A DNA stretch of 12,466 bases from CAZJKE01 sp964555625 (GTDB lineage Bacteria > Planctomycetota > Phycisphaerae > Phycisphaerales > SM1A02). The DNA is taken from positions 1-12,466 of the forward strand of contig CAZKTE010000049.1 of NCBI GenBank assembly GCA_964555625.1, in the 5' to 3' direction. The translations under genes and the position numbers were made by a program. How positions within the stretch are numbered: the first letter of the stretch is position 1; each line of letters begins with the position of its first letter. The notes beneath the pieces were generated by a model that saw only the letters and a program-made list of their open reading frames with translations, was not told the origin of the DNA and did no database searches. Shown here piece after piece: positions 5,396 through 12,241 of the stretch.

Positions 5396-7260
5396 GGGAG
5401 CTCCTTGAGTCGGTCCAGCAGCATTCGCTGCTCGTCGCGAAGCCGGGTCTTCAGTGGGTCGTCGCTGGAGAGGCGTCGCAGCGCCAGGGCGACGTCTCGC
5501 AGCGCGATGCGGGCCTCGTCGCCCGACATGACTGACACCTGTTCGCGGGTCAGCGGCTCTGGGACGCGAGCCGGGGCTCGTCCACCGACGCGATCCTCGC
5601 TGCGGGAGGAGATATCTCCGCCGCCAGCTTCGCTGCGGGGCGTGGTTCCGCGGTCACTTCGAGCGCCGGTGCCGTTGGCTGTCGGCGAATTCGGCGTGTC
5701 CTCGGCGTCTGCGGATGCGAGGGGTGTGTCGCCCGTGTCAGTACTCGAGGGCGTCTCCTCGACGGCAGGCTCGCCATCGTCGCCCTCGGCCTCGCTGGCG
5801 GGGATGTTGTCCTGTCGCATCGCCAGCGTCCAACGCCCGAAGTCGTTCGTCAGGGCGTAGCGCGGCCGCCGAAGCGGGTCCACGACCCTCGTCCAGAGGT
5901 CGAACTCGCGATCGCCACCGAACACCTGCGCTGCGTCGTAGGTGAACTGGATGTCCTTGAAGAGCCCGGTGGCCTGCAGGTCCTGCTGCATCTGGGCGAT
6001 CAGTTCAGCAGCGGTGCGGCCATCCGTGTCGATTGCGCGGCCGCGGATGGACGCCGGCTCGCCGGCGTCAAGCCGCAGGGTTTCGATCTCGATGCCCACG
6101 GGCGTGTTATTGACGATGTCGGCCACGATCTTGGTCATGGGCCAATGTGTCTCTCCCAGCTCGTCGTAGACCACCTGCTGCTTGCGCGCCTCGACGGCCC
6201 TCTGGTACAGGGCGTCCAGGTCTGGATTCAGGGCCTGCAGCAGCGCGAGTCGAGCGCCGGCGAAGACCGCCGGCCCGATGGCAAGCACGATGAGCGCTGC
6301 GACCACCAGCCGGGTTGCCAGCCGCGGCTGCGAGAGCCGCTTCGCCAGACGGTCCATTGGTGGCGGGTCCACGACCGGCGCCTCGCTCTGCATGGTGGCG
6401 AGCGCTGCAAGTGGTCCAGTCGCGCACAGAGCGGCACCGGCGGCCACGCCCCAGTGGCACCACCAGGCCTCGTCCTGGGGGCATCCGGCCAGTGCTGCGC
6501 ATGCCGCGGACCGTACTTCATCAGGCAAGAGAAGCATGCTGCGGCCGCCTTCCAGCGGCGGCAGTGATGCGATGGTGTCGTTGGCCAGTTCCTGCGCGAA
6601 GGACTCGGTGTGGTTGTGCGAGATCGCCGTCTCACGCAACGCGACCACCACGCGATCTCGGAAGGTGGCGGCGTCGGTGAAGTCCTCACGCGTTGCGCGC
6701 AGAGCCAGGCCGTTGGCGTGCGTCAGGGCGATCGTGACGGTGCCGTCAGCGGCATCGGCGAAGAGCACCGGCTTGATGGGACGAACGCCGTCGATCAGGG
6801 CAGACAGTGCGGCCGCGTCCGGAACAACCATCGCATCGGCCAGGCAGGCAGGCATCGCAACCGTCGCGGCATCCGGCCAGGCGACGACGATGCCCGTACG
6901 GGTCGTCTCCCCCTGGGCGGCATCCAGAGGCGCCATGGCGCGGCGGTGGTCGGCGGTGCCGCCAAGCAGCCGAGCCTCAGCCTGCAGGCGGAGGGCCTCG
7001 AGGAGCTGTGCTTCCTCGACGTCCGGCAGGAGGACCGTTCGGCAGACGGTGGCAGCCCCCGGAAGGACGGCGATCGTTGTTGCCGGTCCATGTGCCACCA
7101 GGGCCTCGGCCAGCGCGTCGTCGTTGGCGATCTCCATTGCCGCCTCGAATCGCACCTGGTCCCCACCGGTTCGCGCAAGCAGACACCGCCAGCCGCTGCC
7201 GTCTCGATGTACGACGGCCAGAAGGGTCTCGTCAGTCGTCCTGGTGGTGGGGGCAGTCAC
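5392..7260 (-). CDS. gspL: Large GspL: PilM/GspL-like cytoplasmic domain joined to a PilN-like domain, with a long C-terminal extension
   Basis: The product has 622 residues, against roughly 400 for classical GspL. Residues 1-290 look like the actin-fold GspL/PilM cytoplasmic domain ('TIAVLPGAATVCRTVLLPD', 'EALRLQAEARLLGG') that recruits GspE. A membrane helix lies at about 316-340. After it comes a helix and a PilN-like periplasmic domain at about 375-458 ('IVNNTPVGIEIETLRLD', 'ASIRGRAIDTDGRTAAELI', 'LQATGLFKDIQF'). Residues about 485-567 are acidic, Thr/Ser/Pro/Gly-rich and probably disordered. Residues 570-622 form charged helices. I know no equivalent of this tail in standard GspL. The start is GTG 7260 with AAGGA six bases upstream, 42 bases after gspK. 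The end overlaps gspM (ATGA). Confidence 0.85.
   Translation of the reverse strand: MTAPTTRTTDETLLAVVHRDGSGWRCLLARTGGDQVRFEAAMEIANDDALAEALVAHGPATTIAVLPGAATVCRTVLLPDVEEAQLLEALRLQAEARLLGGTADHRRAMAPLDAAQGETTRTGIVVAWPDAATVAMPACLADAMVVPDAAALSALIDGVRPIKPVLFADAADGTVTIALTHANGLALRATREDFTDAATFRDRVVVALRETAISHNHTESFAQELANDTIASLPPLEGGRSMLLLPDEVRSAACAALAGCPQDEAWWCHWGVAAGAALCATGPLAALATMQSEAPVVDPPPMDRLAKRLSQPRLATRLVVAALIVLAIGPAVFAGARLALLQALNPDLDALYQRAVEARKQQVVYDELGETHWPMTKIVADIVNNTPVGIEIETLRLDAGEPASIRGRAIDTDGRTAAELIAQMQQDLQATGLFKDIQFTYDAAQVFGGDREFDLWTRVVDPLRRPRYALTNDFGRWTLAMRQDNIPASEAEGDDGEPAVEETPSSTDTGDTPLASADAEDTPNSPTANGTGARSDRGTTPRSEAGGGDISSRSEDRVGGRAPARVPEPLTREQVSVMSGDEARIALRDVALALRRLSSDDPLKTRLRDEQRMLLDRLKELP
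5401..5406 (-). promoter_or_regulatory. Strong ribosome binding site of gspM
   Basis: AAGGAG on the minus strand, five bases before ATG 5395. It also encodes Lys-Glu near the C-terminus of GspL, so the gspL end carries the next gene's start signal. Confidence 0.8.
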
Positions 7261-7266
7261 GGGTGA

Positions 7267-7271
7267 TCCTT
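7267..7271 (-). promoter_or_regulatory. Ribosome binding site deciding the GTG start of gspL
   Basis: AAGGA on the minus strand, six bases before GTG 7260. No ATG occurs near the N-terminus of the conserved domain, so the GTG is the best start. Confidence 0.65.
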
Positions 7272-7302
7272 GCTGGACCGACGGGAGGAGTCCCCGGTGG
7301 AC

Positions 7303-8604
7303 CTATTGTTCCCGGTACTCCAGAATCGTCACCGGGAGCGTTGAACGATCAACCGTTGCGATGATTTCATGCTGGACCCCGCTTCCGCCGCCTTCACCGC
7401 GGACAGAGACCGTGAAAACGCTGCTCCGCGTGTCGAAGAGATCCGCGAGGAACGTGGCCATGGAGGGTTGGATTCCGGGAATCGAGAGGAAATCCACGGG
7501 GCTGGCGATGCCGCCGGCGTTGTTGGTACGCAGGTACAGCAGTTCCTCTACGAGCGTGGCGTCCTCCGGGAAGAGCCTGTAGAGGAGCTCTGGGGACACC
7601 GTGTTGATGTTCATGCGGCCAGGGACCCACTCGTGGGCCGCCAGGAGTGAGGTCTCGTCAAACACCGCCCGCATCTGCTGGTCCGTGAGGTTCGAGACGC
7701 CACCGGCGTCCCCACTGAGCGATCGCAGCGACTGGCTCAATAGCGCAGACATGGCGGCTCCCGTGGTATTGGCCCACTGGATGAGCGCGGCAGCCTGAGC
7801 TGGTTCGAGGAGGAGCCGAATTTCCAGGATCTCGGGGTCGACCGAACGCAGGTCGATGCGCAGTTCGCCGCTCTCGGTCGGCCCGCCGTCGCGTGAGGCG
7901 GTCGTGAGCATCGATGCCCAACCACCCTCCAGCACGCCGTCGGGCTCGTCCCAAGGTAGGCTGGCGCCGCCATCGTCCTCGTTGGCGTCGAGCCGGTAGT
8001 TGAGATCCCAGTCCTCGCCGCGGACGTCGTTGGGCATGACGCCGGCGATGAGTTCGAGTTCGGCGATCGATCGCAGCAGCCCGTTGCGCGGCTCATAGGA
8101 GTTGTCGAGGCTCAGGTAGTAGTCTCGCTCCACGCCCAGTTCTCGTGGGTCGTCGTCCTCGTCCATCCAGTCCTGGATCGCCTCCATCACACCGAAGGCC
8201 AGCTCGTCGATGATCAACAGGAAGATCGCGTTGTCCTCGCTGTTGATGTTGAACTTCCCATGCTCATCCATCGGGCCGCGCCAGTCTCGGCCATCGAGGT
8301 GGTGGCGGATGTCCCAGTCGGCGCCCTCGAGCGCGCCACTTGAGACTCCCTCGAGATCGCGGATGAGCGCAAAGGCATCCTGGGGAATGGGCATGGCGGT
8401 GTGCTCGGCCATGGCGGCGATCGTCGACTCGAGCCCGGCGCGCGCAGCCCAGCGGGCGCGGATGCGATCGCGGGACTCGATGCCAAGCAGTGCCTGGCGA
8501 TGCGCGAAGATCTGGATCGACGACGTGACAATGGCGGCCACGGCGATCGCCCACAGGGCGACGACCACGACCGAGCCACGACGGATGGCGGCAGGACGCG
8601 TCAC
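7303..8604 (-). CDS. gspK: Minor pseudopilin GspK
   Basis: The product has 433 residues. The N-terminus RRG|SVVVVALWAIAVAAIV is a prepilin site with cleavage after Gly10. Position +5 is Val, which fits the known absence of Glu5 in GspK. The globular part carries family hallmarks: 'GKFNIN' (116-121), 'QDWMDEDDDP' (144-153), 'DYYLSLDNSYEPRNGLL' (161-177) followed by 'IAELELIAGV', then 'GRMNINTVSPELLYRLFP' (329-346) and 'DFLSIPGI' (371-378), which belong to the GspK helix-hairpin-helix-like insert. GspK caps the pseudopilus tip with GspI and GspJ; its presence is a strong mark of a T2SS rather than a type IV pilus. It starts at GTG 8604, overlapping the gspJ stop as GTGA, with only a weak G-run upstream, so translation is likely coupled. 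A GspL gene follows after 42 bases. Confidence 0.95.
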   Translation of the reverse strand: MTRPAAIRRGSVVVVALWAIAVAAIVTSSIQIFAHRQALLGIESRDRIRARWAARAGLESTIAAMAEHTAMPIPQDAFALIRDLEGVSSGALEGADWDIRHHLDGRDWRGPMDEHGKFNINSEDNAIFLLIIDELAFGVMEAIQDWMDEDDDPRELGVERDYYLSLDNSYEPRNGLLRSIAELELIAGVMPNDVRGEDWDLNYRLDANEDDGGASLPWDEPDGVLEGGWASMLTTASRDGGPTESGELRIDLRSVDPEILEIRLLLEPAQAAALIQWANTTGAAMSALLSQSLRSLSGDAGGVSNLTDQQMRAVFDETSLLAAHEWVPGRMNINTVSPELLYRLFPEDATLVEELLYLRTNNAGGIASPVDFLSIPGIQPSMATFLADLFDTRSSVFTVSVRGEGGGSGVQHEIIATVDRSTLPVTILEYREQ

Positions 8605-9500
8605 TGGGTGCCCCCGATTCCCGATGAGCCCTTGGATCCGCCGGTGCCGGGTATCTCGTGGACGTTTCCGTCCGGGTCGGTGATGGTGTCTGGTCCACTG
8701 CCGCTGTCCTGGGACGGGCCACCCGAACCCGGACCAGCGTCGTCGCCGGAGCCGCCTTCACCTTCGTCCCCGCCTTCCTCGCCGCCGGCGCCAAGGCCCG
8801 TACCGGTCTCGTCCTCGTCTTCCTCACCCTCGACATCCTCGAATAGATCGGCAGGTGGCATGACTCGGTCAAGGGGTACCACCGTGCGCAGCATGACCAG
8901 CGGCGACATGGTGTCCTCGCCTCTTGAGGTACCGGCGGCCGCCACGGAGAGGCGCAGCGCATGGGGAATCCCGTCGTAGTCGCTGTCCCACTGGTCCAGC
9001 CACTGTTCGCCGTCGTAGGCCTCGATCATCAGCGAGACTATGCCTTCGGCCAGGGGAGTGGCGATGCCGCCGCCGGCGGGATTGTCATCGACGATGGGAT
9101 CTCGTCGCTTCCAGAGCACCGCCATGACGTCGTCCTCCTCGATTCGAAACTGCGTCTCGTACTCGATGCCCTCGCCGTTGAAGTCAATCTCCTTGTTGGC
9201 TCGAAGCGAGCCATTGAAGAGCAGCAGGGCGTCGCGCTGCACTTCGATGCCCTCCCAGCGGCCACTATCGTTGTTCACGAGCAGGCGCGTGTCGAACAAG
9301 TCGTCTCGGCGAAGCACCGTGATGACGTCTCGTCGCAGCGTGCGCAGCGCGGCGTCGGCCCGATTGAACGCATCGAGCCGCTGGCGACTGACGGACTTGG
9401 CCGTGCCAAGCTGGGAGAGGCAGGTGGTGATCCCCCCGAGCACGATGGTCGCCATTGCACCGGCGACCATGAGTTCCAGCAATGTGAAGCCCCTGCGCAT
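8601..9500 (-). CDS. gspJ: Minor pseudopilin GspJ with an acidic, glycine-rich C-terminal tail
   Basis: The product has 299 residues. The leader is only four residues (MRRG|FTLLELMVAGAMATIV), with Glu at +5 of the mature protein. The globular part to about residue 216 has the GspJ pattern, including 'FNRADAALRTLRRDVITV' (45-62), 'VLWKRRDP' and 'WLDQWDSDYDGIPHALRLSV' (167-186), where W-x-x-x-W followed by (L/I)P-x-A-(L/V)-R-L is typical of the family. From about 218 to 299 it continues with an Asp/Glu/Gly/Ser-rich tail without hydrophobic content. Usual GspJ proteins of roughly 200 residues lack this tail. The gene starts four bases after the gspI stop. GGGAGG lies twelve bases upstream of the ATG, somewhat far. 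It ends in GTGA with gspK. Confidence 0.93.
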   Translation of the reverse strand: MRRGFTLLELMVAGAMATIVLGGITTCLSQLGTAKSVSRQRLDAFNRADAALRTLRRDVITVLRRDDLFDTRLLVNNDSGRWEGIEVQRDALLLFNGSLRANKEIDFNGEGIEYETQFRIEEDDVMAVLWKRRDPIVDDNPAGGGIATPLAEGIVSLMIEAYDGEQWLDQWDSDYDGIPHALRLSVAAAGTSRGEDTMSPLVMLRTVVPLDRVMPPADLFEDVEGEEDEDETGTGLGAGGEEGGDEGEGGSGDDAGPGSGGPSQDSGSGPDTITDPDGNVHEIPGTGGSKGSSGIGGTQ

Positions 9501-9504
9501 GGCG

Positions 9505-9963
9505 CTAGTTGGCCTCCCGCTGTTCTATCTCTTCCCAGTAGCGGGCCTCGCGGTCGACCGGGTCAGCCGGGGCCCGTGGCACCGAATCCCCGTGGCGCTT
9601 GGCGATGAGGGTCTCGATGAGCACCTGATGGGTGGCCGCACCGGCCTGCCAGGTCACCATCGCGCTTGCACGCACGGGCAGGTACTCGCCGTCGTCCTCG
9701 AGGTCGACCTGGAAGGAGAACTGCTCGAAGGGCGGATCGAAGCGGCCGCGGGTCGGATTGAGTTTGGGATAGAGCGTCGGGCCATCCACAACAACCATGG
9801 CCAGCAGCTCGTCGGCCAGCCAGCTGGCAGTCACCATGCGCTCAGCGTCGCTCTGGCGGGCCAGTGATCGGCTGCTCATCGAGATCACGACTGCAAGTCC
9901 CACGGCCAGCATGACCGCGCCGATGATCACGTCCATGAGCGCGATGCCGCGACGGGGGGACAT
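9505..9963 (-). CDS. gspI: Minor pseudopilin GspI with Asp at position 5
   Basis: The product has 152 residues. The start ATG 9963 was chosen over a longer open frame because it follows GGAGGAG by five bases, overlaps the gspH stop (TGATG), and gives a prepilin leader of normal length: MSPRRG|IALMDVIIGAVMLAVGLAVV. The hydrophobic helix is followed by 'ASWLADELLAMVV' and a small beta part with 'FQVDLEDDGEYLPVRASAMVTW' split over strands, then 'HQVLIETLIAKR', in line with GspI. Position +5 is Asp instead of the nearly universal Glu. Position and size fit GspI between H and J. It would form the tip complex with J and K. The gene ends four bases before gspJ. Confidence 0.88.
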   Translation of the reverse strand: MSPRRGIALMDVIIGAVMLAVGLAVVISMSSRSLARQSDAERMVTASWLADELLAMVVVDGPTLYPKLNPTRGRFDPPFEQFSFQVDLEDDGEYLPVRASAMVTWQAGAATHQVLIETLIAKRHGDSVPRAPADPVDREARYWEEIEQREAN

Positions 9964-10547
9964 CACCACTCCTCCCTGCCTGCGCCGGCGGCGTCGAGGT
10001 CGATGGGCGCGAGGAACTGGCCGTCCGTGCCGTCCATCAGCAGCGACGGTGACATGGCGTAGGGTGGCAGGGAGATCGTCGCAAGACGATCCATCCAGGA
10101 GAGCTCCAATTCGATGTGTGGCCGCTGCTCGCCGGGCATCGCCGTCAGCGGCCACTGGGTCGTGTCCACGTACTCGGCGTCGGCGAAGATCGACAGGCCG
10201 TCGGCCTCCACGAACAAGGGAAGTCGTACGGGGTGCGCCAACGGATCGATGCGCCAGAAGTACGCGCCCTCGCCGTTACTCTCGAGTAGAAGCAGTTCGA
10301 CTTGGCGCAGCTCCTCGTCGTAGCGCAGGCCACAGGCTTGTGTGCTGGTCCCGGCCCGGTGGGCGTACATGAGGACGATGTCGTTGACCTGCTCGGCGGC
10401 AAGGTCGAAGGCTCGGTCCTGACCGCCCATGAGTCGCGGCACGGTCAGGGCACCGAGGATGCCAAGGATCAGGATGACGAGCATCATCTCCAGCAGGGTG
10501 AAGCCGCCAGAGGTCCGGGCACCGCCGTGTCCTCGGTCCATGGGCAT
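9963..10547 (-). CDS. gspH: Minor pseudopilin GspH
   Basis: The product has 194 residues with a leader of 15 (from ATG 10547; a second ATG lies two codons later). Cleavage is expected at G15|F in TSGG|FTLLEMMLVILILGILG, with Glu at +5. After the hydrophobic helix comes 'VPRLMGGQDRAFDLAAEQVNDIVLMYAHRAGTS', here only summarised by its pattern: the helix of GspH/FimT pseudopilins leading into a beta-sandwich ('CGLRYDEELRQVELLLL'). Position between gspG and gspI supports H, the link between the GspG shaft and the I-J-K tip. There is no Shine-Dalgarno sequence. The start lies two bases after the gspG stop, so reinitiation is likely. The stop shares one base with the gspI start. Confidence 0.88.
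   Translation of the reverse strand: MPMDRGHGGARTSGGFTLLEMMLVILILGILGALTVPRLMGGQDRAFDLAAEQVNDIVLMYAHRAGTSTQACGLRYDEELRQVELLLLESNGEGAYFWRIDPLAHPVRLPLFVEADGLSIFADAEYVDTTQWPLTAMPGEQRPHIELELSWMDRLATISLPPYAMSPSLLMDGTDGQFLAPIDLDAAGAGREEW
9969..9975 (-). promoter_or_regulatory. Ribosome binding site of gspI
   Basis: GGAGGAG on the minus strand, five bases before ATG 9963, inside the last codons of gspH. It decides the gspI start. Confidence 0.75.
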
Positions 10548-10549
10548 GT

Positions 10550-10990
10550 CTATTGCGTGACGTCCGCGGCCGCTTCGTCGCCGCCGGGCTGTCCGTCCTC
10601 GCCCCAGCTGATGATGTCGAAGTCGAAGTTCACATCGCCGGGCACCAGGAGCTCGAAGGGATTGCCCCAGGGGTCGAGGATGTCGTCGGCACGGGAGAGG
10701 TAGGGTCCATTGATCCCGCCGCCGCCGTCCCCGGGAAGCAGCAGCACCTCCAGGTCGAAGTCGTCATCGGGTGCCGAGAGGCCCATGTCCAACAGGTAGA
10801 TGTTGACGCTCTGGGCGATCGTCTTGGCCTTGGCCCTCGCTGCGGCCTGTTTGCTGGTACCCACGCGGCTCAATAGCCGTGGTGCCACGAGCGTGGCGAG
10901 CACCGCGATGATCATGACTACCACGATGATCTCGATGAGCGTGAAGGCCCGTCGCATTCGCGGGTCGTGTCGAGTGTTCAATCGGTGCAT
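10550..10990 (-). CDS. gspG: Major pseudopilin GspG
   Basis: The product has 146 residues from ATG 10990 and builds the pseudopilus shaft. The cleavage site is M-R-R-A|FTLIEIIVVVMIIAVLA with Glu at +5 and Ala instead of Gly at -1. The C-terminus carries the GspG hallmarks 'NGPYLSRADDILDPWGNPF' and 'FDIISWGEDGQPGG', whose acidic residues bind calcium in the family. Three starts are possible. ATG 11020 overlaps the gspF stop (ATGA) but has no ribosome site. ATG 10990 has GGAGA five bases upstream and gives a 15-residue leader. ATG 10957 gives a four-residue leader like GspJ. I chose 10990. A much longer open frame upstream is an overlap with gspF and not real. GspH follows after two bases. Confidence 0.95.
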   Translation of the reverse strand: MHRLNTRHDPRMRRAFTLIEIIVVVMIIAVLATLVAPRLLSRVGTSKQAAARAKAKTIAQSVNIYLLDMGLSAPDDDFDLEVLLLPGDGGGGINGPYLSRADDILDPWGNPFELLVPGDVNFDFDIISWGEDGQPGGDEAAADVTQ

Positions 10991-10995
10991 GTGGG

Positions 10996-11000
10996 TCTCC
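10996..11000 (-). promoter_or_regulatory. Ribosome binding site of gspG
   Basis: GGAGA on the minus strand, five bases before ATG 10990. It favours this start over the ATGA at the gspF end. Confidence 0.65.
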
Positions 11001-11016
11001 AGAAGCTTCAACGGGT

Positions 11017-12228
11017 TCATCGAACCATGGATTGCAATTCCAGCAGCGGAAGGAGGATAGCGGTCAAGACAAAGCAGGCGATGGCCGCCATGACAATCAG
11101 CAGCAGGGGTGGAAGTGCCCGCGTGAACACCTTCAGGGAGGCGTTTACCTGCCGATCGAAGGCGTCCGCCGAGTGCAACAGCATCTCTTCGAGTCGACCA
11201 CTGCGTTCGCCGAGATTGACCACCTGCACGAGCAGTGGCGGGAAGAGCCCGCTGCGCTCCAGCGGTTCGGCCAACGGCCGACCGCTGGCCACCTGATCCT
11301 GTACCGCGTCCACCGCGCTGGCAAGCGCAGCGTTTCCAAGGGTGTCGCGGGTGATTCGAAGACCCTCGAGGATGGGCAGTCCCGCCGAGGCGAGCGTGCC
11401 GAGCGTCCGCGTGAATCGCGCCACGGCCACGTCGCGCAGGAGTCGACCCAGGACGGGCACGGTGAGCTTGAAGCGATCCAGTCGCCAGCGATTTTCCGGC
11501 ACCTTGATCCAGGTTCGACACAGGACCACGATGGTCCCCGCGCTGATGAGCAACCATGGCCACCATGCGCCGATGAACTCGGCGGCGCCCAGCACCACGA
11601 TCGTCGGCCAGGGCAGCGTCATCTGCGCGGCGAGCGGTTCGATCAGTCGCGGCACGAGGACCGTCACTAGCACGACGCCACTGACGGCGATGAGTGCGGC
11701 GATGATCGCCGGGTAGATCAGTGCGCCCGTGAGTTCGCGACGCAGTTCCAGCGAGCGATCCATGAGGTCGGCGAGTTGGTGGAGAATCTCGTCCATGCGA
11801 CCCGAAGCGTCGGCGGCCCGCAGCATGCCCACCACCAGGTCATCAAAGGGCGCGCCCCAGTCCGCCGCGGCGCGGTGCAGTGGGTCGCCGGCCTCGACGC
11901 GTTCGATGAGGTGATCGAGAATGGCCGCCGCGGCGGGCGAGGCCTGCTGGCGAATCGTGCGCAGCGCCTGCATGAGCGGAAGGCCCGCCTCGACGGCGGT
12001 GGCGAGTTCGCGCACGAATGCGGTCATCTCCGCGCGGCTGATTCGCCGCGGACCGGAGGAGGACACCGCCGCCGACAGGGCGGCTCGGCGTCGCAGCGGT
12101 TCCACGAGCGTGGCGGTCTCGCCGCGCCCCAGAAGTTGCTGGACGACTTCGGCGCGATCGTGGCCGGCAAGGACGCCGCTGCGAACCTCGCCGCTGCTGG
12201 TGACGCTCTGAAACTTGTAGTCGGGCAT
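11017..12228 (-). CDS. gspF: Inner-membrane platform protein GspF
   Basis: The product has 403 residues from ATG 12228 (MPDYKFQSVTSSGEV...), the usual start of the family, with GAGGA eight bases upstream. A TTG five codons earlier (12243), overlapping the gspE stop, is less likely. Two homologous T2SSF domains are visible. The first is at about 65-170 ('MTAFVRELATAVEAGLPLMQAL', here given as its 'AGLPL' core, and 'LRAADASGRMDEIL'). The second is at about 268-365 ('RFTRTLGTLASAGLPILEGL' and 'NLGERSGRLEEML'). Membrane helices lie at about 173-196, 208-236 and 370-396. GspF is the polytopic protein in the platform on which the GspE ATPase acts to extract and add pseudopilins. Equivalent to PilC of type IV pili. 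Confidence 0.97.
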   Translation of the reverse strand: MPDYKFQSVTSSGEVRSGVLAGHDRAEVVQQLLGRGETATLVEPLRRRAALSAAVSSSGPRRISRAEMTAFVRELATAVEAGLPLMQALRTIRQQASPAAAAILDHLIERVEAGDPLHRAAADWGAPFDDLVVGMLRAADASGRMDEILHQLADLMDRSLELRRELTGALIYPAIIAALIAVSGVVLVTVLVPRLIEPLAAQMTLPWPTIVVLGAAEFIGAWWPWLLISAGTIVVLCRTWIKVPENRWRLDRFKLTVPVLGRLLRDVAVARFTRTLGTLASAGLPILEGLRITRDTLGNAALASAVDAVQDQVASGRPLAEPLERSGLFPPLLVQVVNLGERSGRLEEMLLHSADAFDRQVNASLKVFTRALPPLLLIVMAAIACFVLTAILLPLLELQSMVR

Positions 12229-12236
12229 CTGAGCGG

Positions 12237-12241
12237 TCCTC
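12237..12241 (-). promoter_or_regulatory. Ribosome binding site of gspF
   Basis: GAGGA on the minus strand, eight bases before ATG 12228, overlapping the gspE stop region (12240-12242). It decides for ATG over TTG. Confidence 0.65.

Noticed and set aside
4032..5408. 458-codon open frame on the plus strand opposite gspC and gspM
   Set aside because: Opposite two overlapping genes with good ribosome sites; translation has no recognisable pattern.
7261..7302. Possible hairpin between gspK and gspL
   Set aside because: Only a four-pair stem (GGGA/TCCC) can be drawn; no U-tract and no conservation evidence.
6182..7582. 466-codon open frame on the plus strand opposite gspL and the end of gspK
   Set aside because: Low-complexity Ala/Ser/Arg translation, no start signals, and it runs across two well-supported genes on the other strand.
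9964..10155. Upstream extension of the gspI frame by 64 codons
   Set aside because: It overlaps gspH, is Arg-rich without domain character, and the internal ATG 9963 has a strong ribosome site and a normal prepilin leader.
10991..11566. Upstream extension of the gspG frame to 338 residues
   Set aside because: The extension lies entirely or mostly inside gspF in another frame, is Arg/Gly/Ala-rich, and would put the prepilin motif deep inside the protein.
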